A stretch of DNA of 64,000 nt from Triglochin maritima (GCA_963682175.1 OY821775.1:14170501-14234500); one strand, 5' to 3'. Positions 11,947-24,253 are shown, counted from the first letter of the stretch. The notes: generated by a model from the letters alone, not told the origin. Made by a program: numbers and translations.

Positions 11947-13520
11947 CTACAGGGTCGCTCTCTGAATCTCATCAATGAGGTTCTGAAAATGCTCAACATT
12001 TTGTGTTGACTGATCCACAAACTCTGACATCTGGAGTCCTCCAATGATAAGTATTTTCCAGAATGAATGAATCTGCTCTAAATAAATTTCATCACCTGAC
12101 TCAATACACTCGTGCATGGTACATGCACAAGGATTCATATGTGATGTCAGAAAAGTACACCCACAACGATATTCAACTTGATTGCTTAAGTCATGCATTC
12201 TCTTCAACTCCCGAGTCAATAATGACAAGCAGTTATGCGAAATTCAATCATTTATATGTTAAAACAAAGGACCTATATAGTTTGTCAAATTTCGACGTCT
12301 CGAACCTTCAAGAAAGTTCTGAATATTTTCGTCAGCTGCATTTCAATGACCGAGTTCACTCTTTCAGAGCTGCAGTTGATGTAGTAATCCACTCTTTCAG
12401 AGCCGAATGTGCACTTTCCACCTTACAGTTCGTAGTGGTTCCGAAATGAAGGACTTTATTCGTCCAATTTAACACAAATTTTTCTTTATGCACTGACCAC
12501 GTGTCTTCCACATACTCCGTGAGCATTGGCTAGGACTTGAAAGAATCTTTCAGATTACGAACTGCTCTATCATAATCCGTCTGTGAATCAGAAAACATGA
12601 CTATCCTCTACTTTCCACGCCTAAAAATCTCTGCAGACTGTTTGTCCTTGCCGAAAACGTGGTATGCGTAGTTGTACACGTCTTTGTTGATATGTCAGGT
12701 GCATAGTAAATGAGCAGACTCAGGAAAAACTTCTGCCACTGGTCGCATCAAACCCAACTCCCGGTCTGTTATTATTGCAGTCAGGCTAACAATATCCAAT
12801 AACAAATCTCGCAACTTGTCCAACACCCACCGGTAACTAGACTCGGTCTCATCCTCAAAATCACATAGCCGACGACGAAATTCATGTTTGTTGGAGTAAC
12901 TCCAACCATTTCAAACAAAGACATCTTGTACTTGTCTGTCTTATACATCGAATTCATGCAGATTACGAAATGGTATGTGTGCAACAACTGAACTGACGTC
13001 AGATGTGTCAAAAATGTGTGAGTGAGGACATTAGTTCCGAATATTCGTATCACGATAACTCATTTCATTTTTGCGATCGTATCTCAGGTAACAATCCGCT
13101 CGATTTTTTTTTTTTGATTTGTAGGATGATATTACCAAAAAAAACGGCTCCTATGACAACTTGTTTTGCCCATTTACACGCTTCCTCGATTGTTGTAAAT
13201 ACTTGTTTACTATATAAAACTCACTGTAATATACTTCATCACCACCAAAATCTTGCAACAGAACCTGAAAATTTTAAATTAACACAAAATAAATAAACTA
13301 AAAAAATTGGGGCTTCTGGCTTAGACACCCCACACAAGGAGTTGGACGTCTGACGGAGACGCCTCATCCATAGGCGAGGCGTCTTAGCCAGGCGCCTCAT
13401 CCATGGATATGGCGTCTGGCTAAGCCACCCGCACTAAGGCGGAGGCGTCCTATCCGGACGCCTGAGGCCAAAAAAACCCGTCTCGCTTACCTCACCAGAT
13501 TCAGGCGCTTCGCCAGACAT
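11947..13520 (-). pseudogene. MURA-type transposase of MULE-1, decayed
   Basis: Pieces homologous to the transposase of MULE-2 lie on the minus strand. They are the first exon (13491-13520), a degraded exon 2 start (about 13250), VLTHTFLTHLTSVQLLHTYH with FVICMNSMYKTDKYKMSLFE at 12781-13053, and the C-terminal zinc-finger part at 11947-12228 (YRCGCTFLTSHMNPCACTMH, then CIESGDEIYLEQIHSFW). Several frameshifts and stops separate them. The first catalytic aspartate of CMDSTYKT is Asn (CMNSMYKT), so this copy is catalytically dead. Its C-terminal frame stays open past the point where the MULE-2 copy stops. Confidence 0.75.
13325..13470. repeat. 33-bp hairpin minisatellite in the MULE-1 transposase intron
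   Basis: About four units of 33 bp, each with GGCGTCT...AGACGCC-type half sites, lie just inside the first transposase intron (donor at 13490). It is the same unit and position as in MULE-2 and MULE-3, but shorter and more diverged. Confidence 0.75.
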
Positions 13521-13675
13521 TTTCGTGGTGTTGGTACTGAGAATGTGAGGAAAACTAAGACAAAAATCTTGTTTTAGGACTCGGGACTAAATGGATATTA
13601 AATGAATTGTGATAGGCAAAATTGTAATTGTTGGGGGCGATTTAAGTAGTTTTCCAACGACGAATAGTAGTTCCC

Positions 13676-15124
13676 TTTTAAAAAGTTGAAACCTAGACGG
13701 TGATTTTATCTTATCAGTGAACATATATTTTGAAAGATTTATAAACTTAAAAAATAATTAAAGCTGTAATAATATGTTTGTATATTTAAAAATAAGTATA
13801 AACCTAAAATCATAGGTTTCATGGCTTATCATCGGTTGATGAGTTAATAATTAAATCTATAAAAATCGTCCAAAATTCGTTTGCAATACCAAACATCCGA
13901 TGACAAAAATACATTTGTTTTCTATTTTATATTACTAGACCGTCAAGATCGAATTGAGAGACCAAAACATTTAATCAACAAACGACTGAGATCGGTTTAT
14001 TGGCCTCTCTTAATAAAAATATTTATTTGATATAAAAAGGTTTTTATTGTTTTATTGTAATAGAAGACGGCCAAAAATACAAAATCATTACGAGGGACCA
14101 AAAAATAATATTGGGAACTATATTATTCAATATTAAAATTTAAACTTGTTTTTCTTTCTTCTTTTTTCCCAATGAATTATGATTTTCTTATCTGGTCAAT
14201 TTGAAATCATGGGGTTCATGGATTGATCATGAGTTCATGGGTTGGTTTTTCTTTTATTTTTCAATTAATTGCGATTTTCTTATCTAGTCAATGTGAAATT
14301 TTGGGGTTTATCGATTCATCATGGCTTCATCTGATAATTATTAAAAATTAAAAATCAATTTTTAATCAATGAATGACTAAGATGGATTTGAGGGACCAAA
14401 ATTAGAGAAGTTATAATAGACGATCAAGATCAATTTGAAGGACCAAAAAAACAAATCAACTGCTAAGATTAATTTGAATGGCCAAAAATTAGTCGGAACC
14501 ATTTTATTATTGTAGAAGAGCTTTGAAATGTCTTCCTTCACAAAAAAAAAACAATATAACTATTTCAACATTTGCATGTCCTTAAATGATGCGTAGAATT
14601 ATTTGCCAAAGGAATGTCACTTTGATTGTCTCTTGCAAGCTACAATTTTGCTGTTCATATCCCGATTCCTTAAACAAACTTCGTACGTTGATCTTCATAC
14701 GTTGATCGCCTTGTTTGTTTTTGCAGCCCCAACATGTGCTGGTCATCCGTAAAATTGATAACTGGATAATTGTTATATTGCCATTAATAAACATTAAACA
14801 CGTAAGAGGCTATTATTTTCTTTCTTCCACGAAATTCTCCTGATATGAATAGCTGTTTTTCTTTGGTATACATTAGGGAAAAAGTGATATTGGAGATTTG
14901 AACATAAATCGTTCATATTTGCTTAGATACTTTCAACAGTTACATATCATACCTGCAAGAAAGAATGAGCTTCTTTTTAAAATTGAAGTATCCTAACGAT
15001 GTTTATGTTTTAATCATATTAAACGTGGTCATTAGAAGAAAAAGAAGGCAAAATAAAATATAATCCATCAATAGGAAAGGAATTTCCATCAGAAAAAAAT
15101 TGAAGAGAAAATCATATAACATGC
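13676..15124. other. AT-rich non-coding stretch
   Basis: No gene is supported. A degenerate phrase of GATCAATTTGAAGGACCAAAA type recurs around 13945, 14380, 14415 and 14465, suggesting an old dispersed repeat. A minus-strand frame at 14582-14794 is open but not recognisable. Confidence 0.45.
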
Positions 15125-15469
15125 TATTAAATTTGTGATTGTGAATATTATTGATCGTTAATCTCGTATTACAAATGTGATGTACATATATAGGTTGATA
15201 GAATTAGCCGTTGGGATGATTATAATTGCCTATTACATGAGATATGAATTTTACTAGATGTGTGATGAATATTTGTTTCCTTTGTGGTGATCATGAATGT
15301 GGTGGATGTGTCCCTTGATTGGCGGTGATGACCGTTGTGTCTGAGCTGCCGTTATTTTAACACTCCCCCGGTCCTCAAGTTGGGTCTGGAAGATGTTGAA
15401 GGATTCCAACATATGAAAATTGTTATGGAATTGTCTTTGGTCCAATGATTTGGTGAAGATATCAGTCAG

Positions 15470-17356
15470 TTAGTCTTCACTTTGGACGTATGGAACTTCA
15501 ATTTCTTTTGTTTGGATTTTTTCTCTAATGAAATGACAGTCGACCCCTATGTGTATTGTTTGTTCATGGAAAACGGGGTTGGAGGCGATGTGTCGGGCAA
15601 CATAGTTATCGCAATACATTTGCATTGGTTCTTGGTAGAGAACTTTCATTTCTTTAAGGAGTTTCTTGAGCCATATCAGTTCGCTAGTAGTGGATATCAT
15701 AGCCCTGTATTCAGCTTTTGCACTGGATCATGCAATTACATTCTACTTTTTGCTTCTCCATGTGACAAGGTTTCCTCCAACGAACGTACAAAAACCTGTG
15801 GTAGACTTGCGATTGTGGCTACCAGCCCAATCTACATTAAAGTAACCAATTATAGAATTAGACTTGTTTTGTTACATCCATATTCTTTGGCCCGGAGTTC
15901 TCTTTGAATATCTAAGGATTCTATCTATGATGTCGAGGTGGTGAGTGTGGGGAGCATGCATGAATTGACTTATTGTGCTAACAACATAAGTTATGTCAGG
16001 TCTGGTAACAGTGAGATAAATGAGTTTCCCTACTAATTTTTGAAATTGCCCTATATTGCTTAGGATTTCCTTGTCAGTGGGACTAACCTTCTGATTGATC
16101 TCGATGAGAGTGTTAACGGTTTGGATCCTAATTTCCTAGTTTCCTTAAAGAGATCTAGGATACAGACATTTCTTGGAATGACTTATTACAATGCCTAAAA
16201 AATACTTCATGAACCCTAGATCTTTGATGTCAAACTTGTTTTTTAAGTATGATTTCACAATATTAATTTCATTATCATTATCCCTGTGATTATGATGTCG
16301 TCTACATATACAAGGACAATGGTGGTAATGCTTGATAAAAATAGATGCATTAGCGGAACATTTAGTAAAACCAAGTCGAGTAAGAGAGTGACTGAGTTTT
16401 CCATATCATGCTCTCGGAGATTGTTTCAATCCGTAGATGGATTTGTGGAGTTTGCAAACATGATTGTGACTTTGTGAGTGGAGTTGTACCCTTGTGGAGG
16501 AGTCATATAGACTTCTTCTAAGTTGCCTTGAAGAAAGGCATTTCGAACATCCATTTGATAAATGTTCCACCCATAATTGACAACAACAGAAAGAAGAACC
16601 CTAACATTATTCATTTTTGCTACAGGGGCAAAGATTTCTAGATAATCAAGGCAGTAAGTCTGAGTGTTAACCCTTAGTGACTAGTCTAGCCTTGTAACAG
16701 TCAATAGAGTCATTACTATTATACTTAATTTTATATATTCATTTACAACCTACAGGTTTAATTCCAGGTTTTGAGGGTACCATGGTTCAAGTTTGATTTT
16801 TTCCTAAGGTTTCTAGTTCATCATTTATGACTTTTACCCAATTAGGATTCCTAAGGGCTTCCTGGTATGAGGTTGGTTCACTATATTTATCAATTACATT
16901 AAGGAAACTACGATGAGAGGAAGTTACAACGTTGTAGGAGATGTAGTCTTGGATGGCGTAGGTCGCATTGTAGGTGATGAAATCTTGGAGATTAAGACGG
17001 AGTATGAGTGATTCTTGTGGACCTTTTTGTGGGAGCCTCTTCATGAGGTTCTTCTTGTTCGTCCTTTTGATCACATGTGGTATGTTCTTCTCTCCCGACT
17101 TAAGGGACATTAGTCTCCTCAAGAGATGGACAGATATCAAGCAAGTCGGTAGTAGGAAGCGCAGGTGTCTCACCTATAGAAGTAGTATGTGTAGAAAAAT
17201 ATGATTCACTTTTGAAAAAGAATACATCTCTAGAGATGTACATTTTACATTCCAGAGGATCATAGCATTTGTATCCATTCTTTTGGAAGGATTACCCAAA
17301 AAACACAATTTTGACAGAAAGATGACCAAGTTTATCAATTTGTTTTTAATGCACAT
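15470..17356 (-). pseudogene. Ty1/copia integrase tail, reverse transcriptase and RNase H remnant
   Basis: Minus-strand pieces in copia order. At 17174-17356 there is an integrase C-terminal fragment. At 16787-17173 there is the RT lead-in (SYQEALRNPNWVKVINDELE). At 16426-16614 there is IYQMDVRNAFLQGNLEEVYM followed by PPQGY. Near 16290 YVDDIII carries the RT catalytic aspartates. At 15470-15700 the RNase H tail reads ELIWLKKLLKEM and MYCDNYVARHIASNPVFHEQ. Frameshifts and stops separate the pieces. Confidence 0.85.
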
Positions 17357-17600
17357 AGCAACTCCTTTTGGACTGAACCCGACCCGTGACCAGGACCACG
17401 TCCTACTGCCGCACGCTCCCCCGCAACAGCATGCAGACCTGTGTATGGACCCGGATTTGGAGTGCGAGCCTTACCCAAACCAACAGAGAAGTAGTGTATT
17501 TGATCATCCGCTAATGTGTTGGATATAAAACCCCATCTTCCAGAGCATGACCGGATTTATGTCCATTTCTGATTTCCACCTCCGTTGTTAGGGTTAGGGT

Positions 17601-18398
17601 TTAAGCCGCCGCCGCTAGGGTACCCTCTTTCAACGCCCGTTCATTCTCTGATTCCATCCTTGGGTGGCTGGAGGTGCGGTAAAGGAACCAACATCGGTCG
17701 CGACTGTGTCCTTGTTTCTTGCAGTTGTCACAATGTTCGTCTTTGAACCTTTCGAACTGTCTTTTTCCTTTTGTGATTTGGTTTTGGTTGTATGTGGCGG
17801 CAGATGCTTGGTTTTCCTTGTTGGTGTGTTGGGGCATGGCATGTCTTCGGGTCTCTTCCCGTTGTACCATCGCTATAATTTTTGTGAGGGGCGGAAACTC
17901 CGATGATAATAAGATTTTTTGATTTTAAGGTCTCATAGTTGGAGTCAAATCCTACCACAAAATGGTAGATTTGATTTTGCTTGACCCTCTCCTTGATGAT
18001 TTTTGAGTCTGTGCTCGGAGATTCATAGATCCCGAGCTCATCCCACCGACTTTTTAACACACCGAGGTATTCTATAACGGTTTTCTACCTTTTTTTGTTT
18101 GCGCAAGTTCTTGCTTGACTTTGAATAATTTGTCCCATTCAGAAGTTGAGTGTAAGCCTCTGGGGTTGTGCTCCTTTTGCGGCGATTGGAAAGGATGGTC
18201 GTCGTTTTGTGCGTTAGCCTCCTTTTGTATTATGATGTTGATCGGTTGGTGATCATTTGGGATGTTCTGAGACCGACTTGGCCGATGATGCTTTTTGGGT
18301 TTTGGGTGAACGAATATATGATGACTTTTGGGGTGATCTAATGCAGTGATCGAGAGATTGTCGTCGATGATGACTCCCCGATTCTGAGGTCCGATCAA
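17601..18398 (-). pseudogene. Ty1/copia gag remnant
   Basis: Minus-strand frames cover a copia Gag. An N-terminal region (18398 to 18072) is followed by RWDELGIYESP...HFVVGFDSNYETLK (18060 to 17728) and a CCHC zinc knuckle CDNCKKQGHSRDRCWFLY (about 17700). Frame changes between the pieces show the gene is broken. It lies directly downstream of the 5' LTR and primer site of the element at 15125-18650. Confidence 0.8.
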
Positions 18399-18655
18399 AG
18401 CTCTAACACCATATTAAATTTGTGATTGTGAATATTAGTGATCCTTAATCTCGTATTACAAATGTGATGTACATATATAGAATGATGGAATTAGCCGTTG
18501 GGATGATTATAGTTGTCTATTACATGAGATATGATTTTTACTAGATGCGTGATGAATATTTGTTTCCTTTGTGGTGATCACGAATGTGGTGGATGTGTCA
18601 CTTGATTGGCGGTGATGACCGTTGTGTCCGAGCCGACCGTTATTTTAACACATGC

Positions 18656-18894
18656 AATATCATAAAATTCACCACTATTGCCGAGATTATTGTTACTGCA
18701 GACAAACTTCTCAGTTCTCATTGCTTTCTCATCAAAACAAGCAGAATGATTTCTTTGAAAGAAAAGTAATACCAAGAATAATAGATTACAACAAGTAATA
18801 CCAAAGTTTCAGATAGAGAAACCTGCAAATCTTGCTGAAAATGTAGTAAATCAATAACATTTTCTTCACCATCCTTGCCCGATTGCAGACTTAA
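18656..18894 (-). other. Unassigned possible exon fragments between two retrotransposons
   Basis: This short unique-looking piece lies between the copia element and the Ty3 element. On the minus strand it has an open stretch reading SLQSGKDGEENVIDLLHFQQ near 18830-18892 and another reading EKFVCSNNNLGNSGEFYDIA near 18660-18740. Joining sequence across the Ty3 insertion (30931 onward) extends the first only a few codons before a stop. I do not recognise a family. It may be a fragment of a host gene broken by the insertions, or chance. Confidence 0.25.
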
Positions 18895-19280
18895 TGTAAG
18901 GTCTAGGACGTGGGGGGAGTGGTGTGAGGAGTGGGGTGGAGTGAGGTGTGGAGTATGGTGGGTATGGTGAGGAGTATGGGGGGGTAGGTGTAGGTTTTTG
19001 TATTTAAACCCAACCCAACCCTCTCTTCTCCCTTTCCTTTCCATTTCCTTTCCACCGAAACTCACCACCTCTTCTCCTTGTTTTTTTCCGGCGACCAGTG
19101 GAGGAAGAAGGCGGCGCGAAGGCTCCGGCGTGAGGAGGTCGTGCGTGCGGAGACGACGGGCGTGAGCGTTGCTCCGGCGGATTCGTCTTTCTTTTGAGGT
19201 ATGCCAAGCATTAGAGTGTTTTGTGGTTCTCCATGTTGGGGGAGGTTTGGGTCGGTCGCGGGAGGTCGGAGACCTCGCCG

Positions 19281-19985
19281 TGCACTTGCGGTATAAATAA
19301 AATTCACATCAAATCCCTCATAAATAATTTGGCATAATTGCCACTTCGGAATTCCGTGATGAGGGCATTGGGTCAAGACACTCTTAAATCTCTCAAGATA
19401 GGAATAGAACGGCTCGCTCTCAGACTGAACGAATGCAACAATTTCATTCCTAATCTTCATAGTCTTATGGTTGGGGAAATATTTTTTTAGAAACACTTGA
19501 ACAAACTCAGCCCAACTTCTAATAGATCTTTCGGCTAGACTATATAGCCATTTCTTAGCGTCGTCCTTCAGTGCTAGAGGCACGAATTTTAGACGCACTG
19601 CCTCTTCAGGGATATGCTGGTATTGCATAAGAGAGCAGATTTCTTCAAATTCTCTAAGGAAGAGATATGAGTCTTCCCTAGAGGTGAACTTAGGCAACAT
19701 ACTCATGTATTGTGCCTTAAGTTCGAAGTCGCGACCCGGTATGGTGGGCATGACGATGCACGATGGCTGAGCAGCCATCGTTGGGTAGCACCGATCCCTC
19801 AAAGTCATAGGTTGCGCAACAGGTGGGTCTACTACGTTCTCACCCATTAGATCCGGGTGAGGTGGTGCAACAGGTGGATTGGGGTTAAGTTCCAGACTGG
19901 AATCTAGATGAACTCGTGAGAGTCGATTACTCAAGTCCCGAATCCAAATCTGAGTGCACCGGGTTGAATCAATTTTTGAATTCAA
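19281..19985 (-). pseudogene. Athila-like gag, 3'-truncated
   Basis: The minus-strand frame from MNSKIDS encodes a Ty3-type Gag core: FTSREDSYLFLREFEEICSL, LKDDAKKWLYSL, FLKKYFPNHKTMKIRNEI, ESEPFYSYLERFKSVLTQCP, then HHGIPKWQLCQIIYEGFD. At about 19310 the homology ends and the frame runs on through inverted LTR sequence and into the antisense of the host LTR. No zinc knuckle, protease or polymerase follows. Confidence 0.85.
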
Positions 19986-21269
19986 ATTCGAAATTTAAAT
20001 TCCAAATTTAATTTCAAGAATTAATTAAGTTTTTTTTTTATTTATATATTTTCGTTTTTTTTTTAATTTATGAAAATGGAAACAAACAATAGAAAGGTAA
20101 AGATGAGAAGGGAAAGAAGACTCAGACGAGAAGGGAAACTTAACTCTAAAGGATAAAAATTAGGGTTGGTCAGAAATTTCCTGAACAAGCACGGTCAAAA
20201 CAATCCTAGACCTAGTGTCACTTAGATCTAGACGACTCCTAACTGGTTGAGTCGAATTGATTTGCTTGATTCACCTCCCTCACCAATCAAACCAAGTTGG
20301 CCAGTTAGTGTATAGCTAGTGGGGGCGCTTCCGACAGAGTCGGTGCCAATTAGACAACCACGTCGCTTGGAAGACTTTCGTCGACACAAAAACACTTTCT
20401 AGACACCAAATTGAGTTCAATTAGCTTCAGGTCATAGCAAGTCAAACCAATCTCCTCCTTAGTTGAGTCCGAGTCCTTAGGGGCCAATGTCTAATTGATT
20501 TTAAATTTTAGGCTTAGGCGACACTTCAGGATTGTGGTTTGTGGGCTACGGGAGGGTGATGAAATCCCCACCGTATCTTTGCCTACGGAGTTGCCCTTAA
20601 GATAGTTTAACTTAGATCTAGCAAAGATAGTCAAACAATAGTCTTTAGAGGGGGGCAATTGCAAGGTTGTATGCAAACTAAATTATATGCCTAAATGCAA
20701 TCGATAAAAACCACGATACGTACCTTGACTCCAGCACTCTTCAACAGAAATTGATTTGCAAGAATTTAGCAAGAATAATGCATACAAAACACTAGATGAT
20801 GCATGCACTAAGGCCTTTCTAATTTTGCCAATTTTAGGTCAGAGTTGAATTATTGCAAATTATGGAATTTTTGCCCTAACACATGCTGTTCTATGAAAAG
20901 GAAATTTTTCGAAACTAGAAATTACGAGGAAAAAGGCAACAAAGGTTACCTACGTAATGCTCAGTCGGGTTCGCCGCCCGCTCTCGAAATTTCAGTAGCT
21001 CCACGCGTCCACCCAGAGATGAGTCGCGTCCCAGAAAAATTTGAAGCCCAGAAGCTCCAAGTGTGCGGCGGATTCGCCGCAAGTTGTTCTTTAGGTGCGG
21101 CGATTTCGCCGCTCGTTTAGCTCCAAATGTGCCCGGATTTCTCCGCGCACTCTGTTGTCTCCTGAAACGCAAATCCAAATACTTAAATCGCGCACAAGAT
21201 AAACAGAACAGAATCGAAATCAACAAAAACAAAATCTGCGTCGCCTCCCCGGCAACGGCGCCAAAAACT

Positions 21270-22458
21270 TGATGGTAATTTTATTTTATACCGCAAGTGC
21301 ACGGCCGCGATGAAGCGGTGGCAAGTACGGGTCGAACACAAGGAGGGAGAGATTTCGTTGTTAATGTTATTTTCGATTAAGAGGAAGAAGGAGAGAAGAA
21401 TTAATTTGGGTTTTTGGGGTTTTTGGTTTAATTAACTAAAGTACGAAACAAAAGCAATTAAAATTAAAACAAGAACAAAGAGAGAAATCCGTGGGATGGA
21501 GGTTTAGACTTAGGTTTAGAGTAGAGAATTACTGAAACTTATTGTAAATCATGTTAGTTATGAAGCATTACAAGATAAATGACTTAACATAAACTCAAGT
21601 AATCAAAATACACTAATCATGAACTTAAAATAATAACATGCATTCATCATTCTCTAACCCTAATTCCATCACCTCCACCCTTTGGAGAGAGTTAGAAACT
21701 CATGGAGGGAGGAAGAAGAAGGGGTCCTTGAGACATTAAAAGAAAACTAAAACAAGAATTAAAAGAACAGAATTTTATTAATAAAACTAAGGTACACAAA
21801 TAAGAACAACAACCAAGGACCCTATTTACATCGTTCTCGGGTCTATTTATAGTTGCTACAAGGGACTTAGGTATAGAATTGGATAGTACACGTGTCCATA
21901 CACGACTGGACGAAATTGGGACACACAGATCGACCAATGGGCGGCGGAATCGCCGCACATCATGTGTATTGTGCGGCGGATTCGCCTCCCACGTTGGTCG
22001 GATTTAATCAGGATTTTTGTCACGCGTTTATGGTATGATTTGATCCTCCTTTGCGCGTCTGGATTGATTCTTTCCATTGTCTTGAGCTCCGGATTAATTC
22101 CTTCCATTGTTGGAGATTTATGTTTGACTTTTCTTTTGATTTTTCCAACAAAATAACTTTATCCTTTTCTTTTGCAATCAGGTCCTTGACATTTTGCAAT
22201 TAAGCCCTTGACCTTTTTGTGATTAGCTCCTTGAATGCTTTTATGCTTGGATTCATTTCCATTCGGAACCCGATAAACTTGAACTCGGTCTTTATGATAG
22301 AAATGAATCTTTTGCACGCGTTTATGCTCGGAATGTGGGTAATTTGCATTCAGGTCCCTGTATTCTGTAAATACGACTAAACACATACCTTAGTAGCATT
22401 TATTGATATAAAAGTAATCTAAATGAAAGACATATGATGCAATGTATGCAATGCATCA
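21270..22458 (-). repeat. LTR of the Athila-like insert
   Basis: On the plus strand it begins TGATGGTAATTTT beside the primer site and ends GCATCA, giving TG...CA on both strands. It includes GGCGGATTCGCC-type palindromes near 21942 and 21972, also present in the leader. Confidence 0.8.
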
Positions 22459-22607
22459 TCTTTCTTTTGAGGTATGCCAAGCATTAGAGTGTTTTGTGGT
22501 TCTCCATGTTGGGGGAGGTTTGGGTCGGTCGCGGGAGGTCGGAGACCTCGCCGGCGACAAGAAAATGGCGTAAAATCCTTGGCTGGTGCAAGGTTGCTGT
22601 CGACCAA

Positions 22608-23090
22608 CGGTCGACCGGTGCCTTCGGGCGGTCGACCGGTGCTAGTGTAATTTGATGTTTTTGCCCAGAACCGGTCGGACGATGCCTTGGGGCGGTCGAC
22701 CGGTTATGCCAAATTTCGTGGGTTCGTGTTTGATGTTGCCTGTTTCCGGTCGACCAAGCCTTGTGGTTCGACCGGAACTTAAGTTGTTGTTGTTTACTGC
22801 TTGTTGGTTCGACCGGTTAGTATATGCGTTCGACCGATTATATGACTTAGAATTACTAGGCTGACCCTGTAATGTTCGGTCGACCGGGACCCTTGAGTCG
22901 GTCGACCGATAGTTGATTGATTTTGACTTAGTCAGACCTAGGATTTTGACCCGTCCGGTCGACCGGTTCTTCCCGCTGGTTCGACCGATTGGAGACAGAG
23001 TTTTGGGCACTTTGTTCGACCGTTTGGAGGAAATCCGTTCGACCGTTACTGTTGGTTTCGGTCGACCGGTTTGCCTGATTCGGTCGACCG
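22608..23090. repeat. GGTCGACC palindrome array in the 5' LTR
   Basis: About nine GGTCGACC octamers, plus at least seven TTCGACCG near-copies, at irregular spacing of roughly 20-60 bp. The intervening sequence is not repetitive. The 3' LTR (29293-29776) holds the same array. Confidence 0.9.
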
Positions 23091-24241
23091 ATGGGGCACA
23101 GTACTAGTTTTCTTGTCCTAGTGAGATGTCAACTCTGTCCACGGAAACCCGTGTCCTCGCTTAGCGCGTGAGCCGGGAGGTGACGGTGGGTGCGTTCTGC
23201 GTGCCTGCCCAGGGACCGCCGTGTGGAAGAGTGTGGGCATCTGGGACGTGTCGTCTCCACAGATGGAGGGCGACGTAGCCTTGATGTTCTGACTCACAGT
23301 AGAGTAGCAGGCCTGAGGGATTGAGGATCCCGGTGCACGAGGTGCACGGCTCGTTGGAGCATGTTGACCCTGCGGGCTGTTTGAGCTCGGATCGCTCGTG
23401 TAGACGAGGCGATGATCGTTCCACCCGATGCTGTTCCGGGTGATGATTGTTCTGCCGATGCTGTTCCGGCGGAAGTGTCGTCTGACGACGTTTCCGGGCG
23501 ATGGTGTCCCACCGATGCTTTTCCGGTGAGGGTATGGACTGCCGACGATCTTTTCCGGCAGGGTAGTCTGGACGGGCTCCTCCAGATGAGTGGACCGACC
23601 TGGGCGACGGCCCCGTTGGTGAGGTGTTGACCTCGAGATTTCAGCTGATTTCTACTTCGCGCAGGCGTGCAGACGCTCCTCACCGATCCCTTGACTAGAG
23701 TAGTCGCGTGTGGGGTTCGTTGCGTACCTTCTGCTAGACCGTATGTGCCTACGGTAGGTCTCAGAGTGGGACCCCTTACAGTTTGCGTACAGAGGTCCTA
23801 TGTTACCCCGTAGTGGGTCTGTTTACCCGTTGTGGGATTGTTTATGTATCACATTGATGCCATGCCATGATGACTAGTATGATAGGTTTCATTGATAGTC
23901 TTGCATGCATTTAGGGCTTGGTATACGGGGTTTCCTTTCAGGAAACTCAGGCATTGTTGTTGCACTTTTTATTTCAGGACCACAGTAGGTCCGGGTGGGT
24001 GGTGACCGAGGACGGAGCGCTTTGGAGTCGGATCCTCTTCGGCATTTGCGAGATCGTACGACTACTTGTATTTTCATTTCTTTCATCTGGATTGTAGTTG
24101 TACACCTTTTGTAAACTCCATGTATTTTGGGTGCACCCGGATTTATATATTTATATATTAGTGACGTTCCCGCCTTGAGTTGTCAGTTTTATTCGTTATT
24201 TCGAAATTTTAAATCTTCCGCTGTTTCGGGACGTTACAACT

Positions 24242-24253
24242 TGGTATCAGAGC
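24242..24253 (+). other. Primer binding site of the Ty3 element
   Basis: TGGTATCAGAGC lies 4 nt after the end of the 5' LTR; it is complementary to the 3' end of plant initiator tRNA-Met. Confidence 0.9.

Larger units (their letters stand above)
11008..13675. mobile_element. MULE-1: decayed Mutator-like element, same family as MULE-2 and MULE-3
   Basis: The left end (about 11011 onward, AAAATTACTTAAATCG) and the inverted right end (ending TAGTAGTTCCC at 13675) match the ends of the elements at 37.46-41.41 and 44.19-45.61 kb. Inside the left end is the conserved first exon of the plus-strand gene (11155-11208, MSRRPAKEPADALDYSNL, then GTAAAA). Inside the right end is the minus-strand transposase first exon (13491-13520, MSGEAPESGE, then GTAAGC). 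Target-site duplication is not clean: TTTTAACTA and TTTTAAAAA match at 7 of 9 positions. The plus-strand gene beyond exon 1 is gone and a large hairpin sits in its place. Confidence 0.8.
15125..18650 (-). mobile_element. Ty1/copia retrotransposon with internal deletion
   Basis: Direct LTRs at 15125-15362 and 18412-18650 are nearly identical and run TGTTAAAATAACGG...TTTAATA on the minus strand. The 5-bp duplication CATGC flanks the element on both sides (15120-15124 and 18651-18655). The primer site TGGTGTTAGAGC (initiator tRNA-Met type) follows the 5' LTR on the minus strand, and a purine tract ending GGGGGAG precedes the 3' LTR. At about 3.5 kb it is shorter than a full copia element: most of protease and integrase is missing near 17380-17600, so it could move only in trans. 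Confidence 0.93.
19281..22458 (-). mobile_element. Truncated Athila-like Ty3 element inserted in the 5' LTR
   Basis: Minus-strand element. LTR at 21270-22458 (1189 bp, TG...CA), primer site TGGCGCCGTTGCCGGGGA at 21246-21263 (complement; the usual primer type of plant Athila/Tat elements), a leader, then gag running to 19281, where it stops. There is no pol and no second LTR. The insert is flanked by a 95-bp direct duplication of the host LTR (19186-19280 and 22459-22553) rather than the usual 5-bp duplication. At the left junction about 30 bp of the element's own LTR end recur in inverted orientation. Confidence 0.85.
18895..24238 (+). repeat. 5' LTR of the Ty3 element, interrupted
   Basis: 18895-19280 and 22554-24238 together match the 3' LTR at 28855-30925. 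The break carries a 3178-bp insert followed by a second, identical copy of the 95 bp that precede it (19186-19280 equals 22459-22553). The LTR begins with a short direct C/T-rich leader and holds a dense array of GGTCGACC palindromes. Confidence 0.93.
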
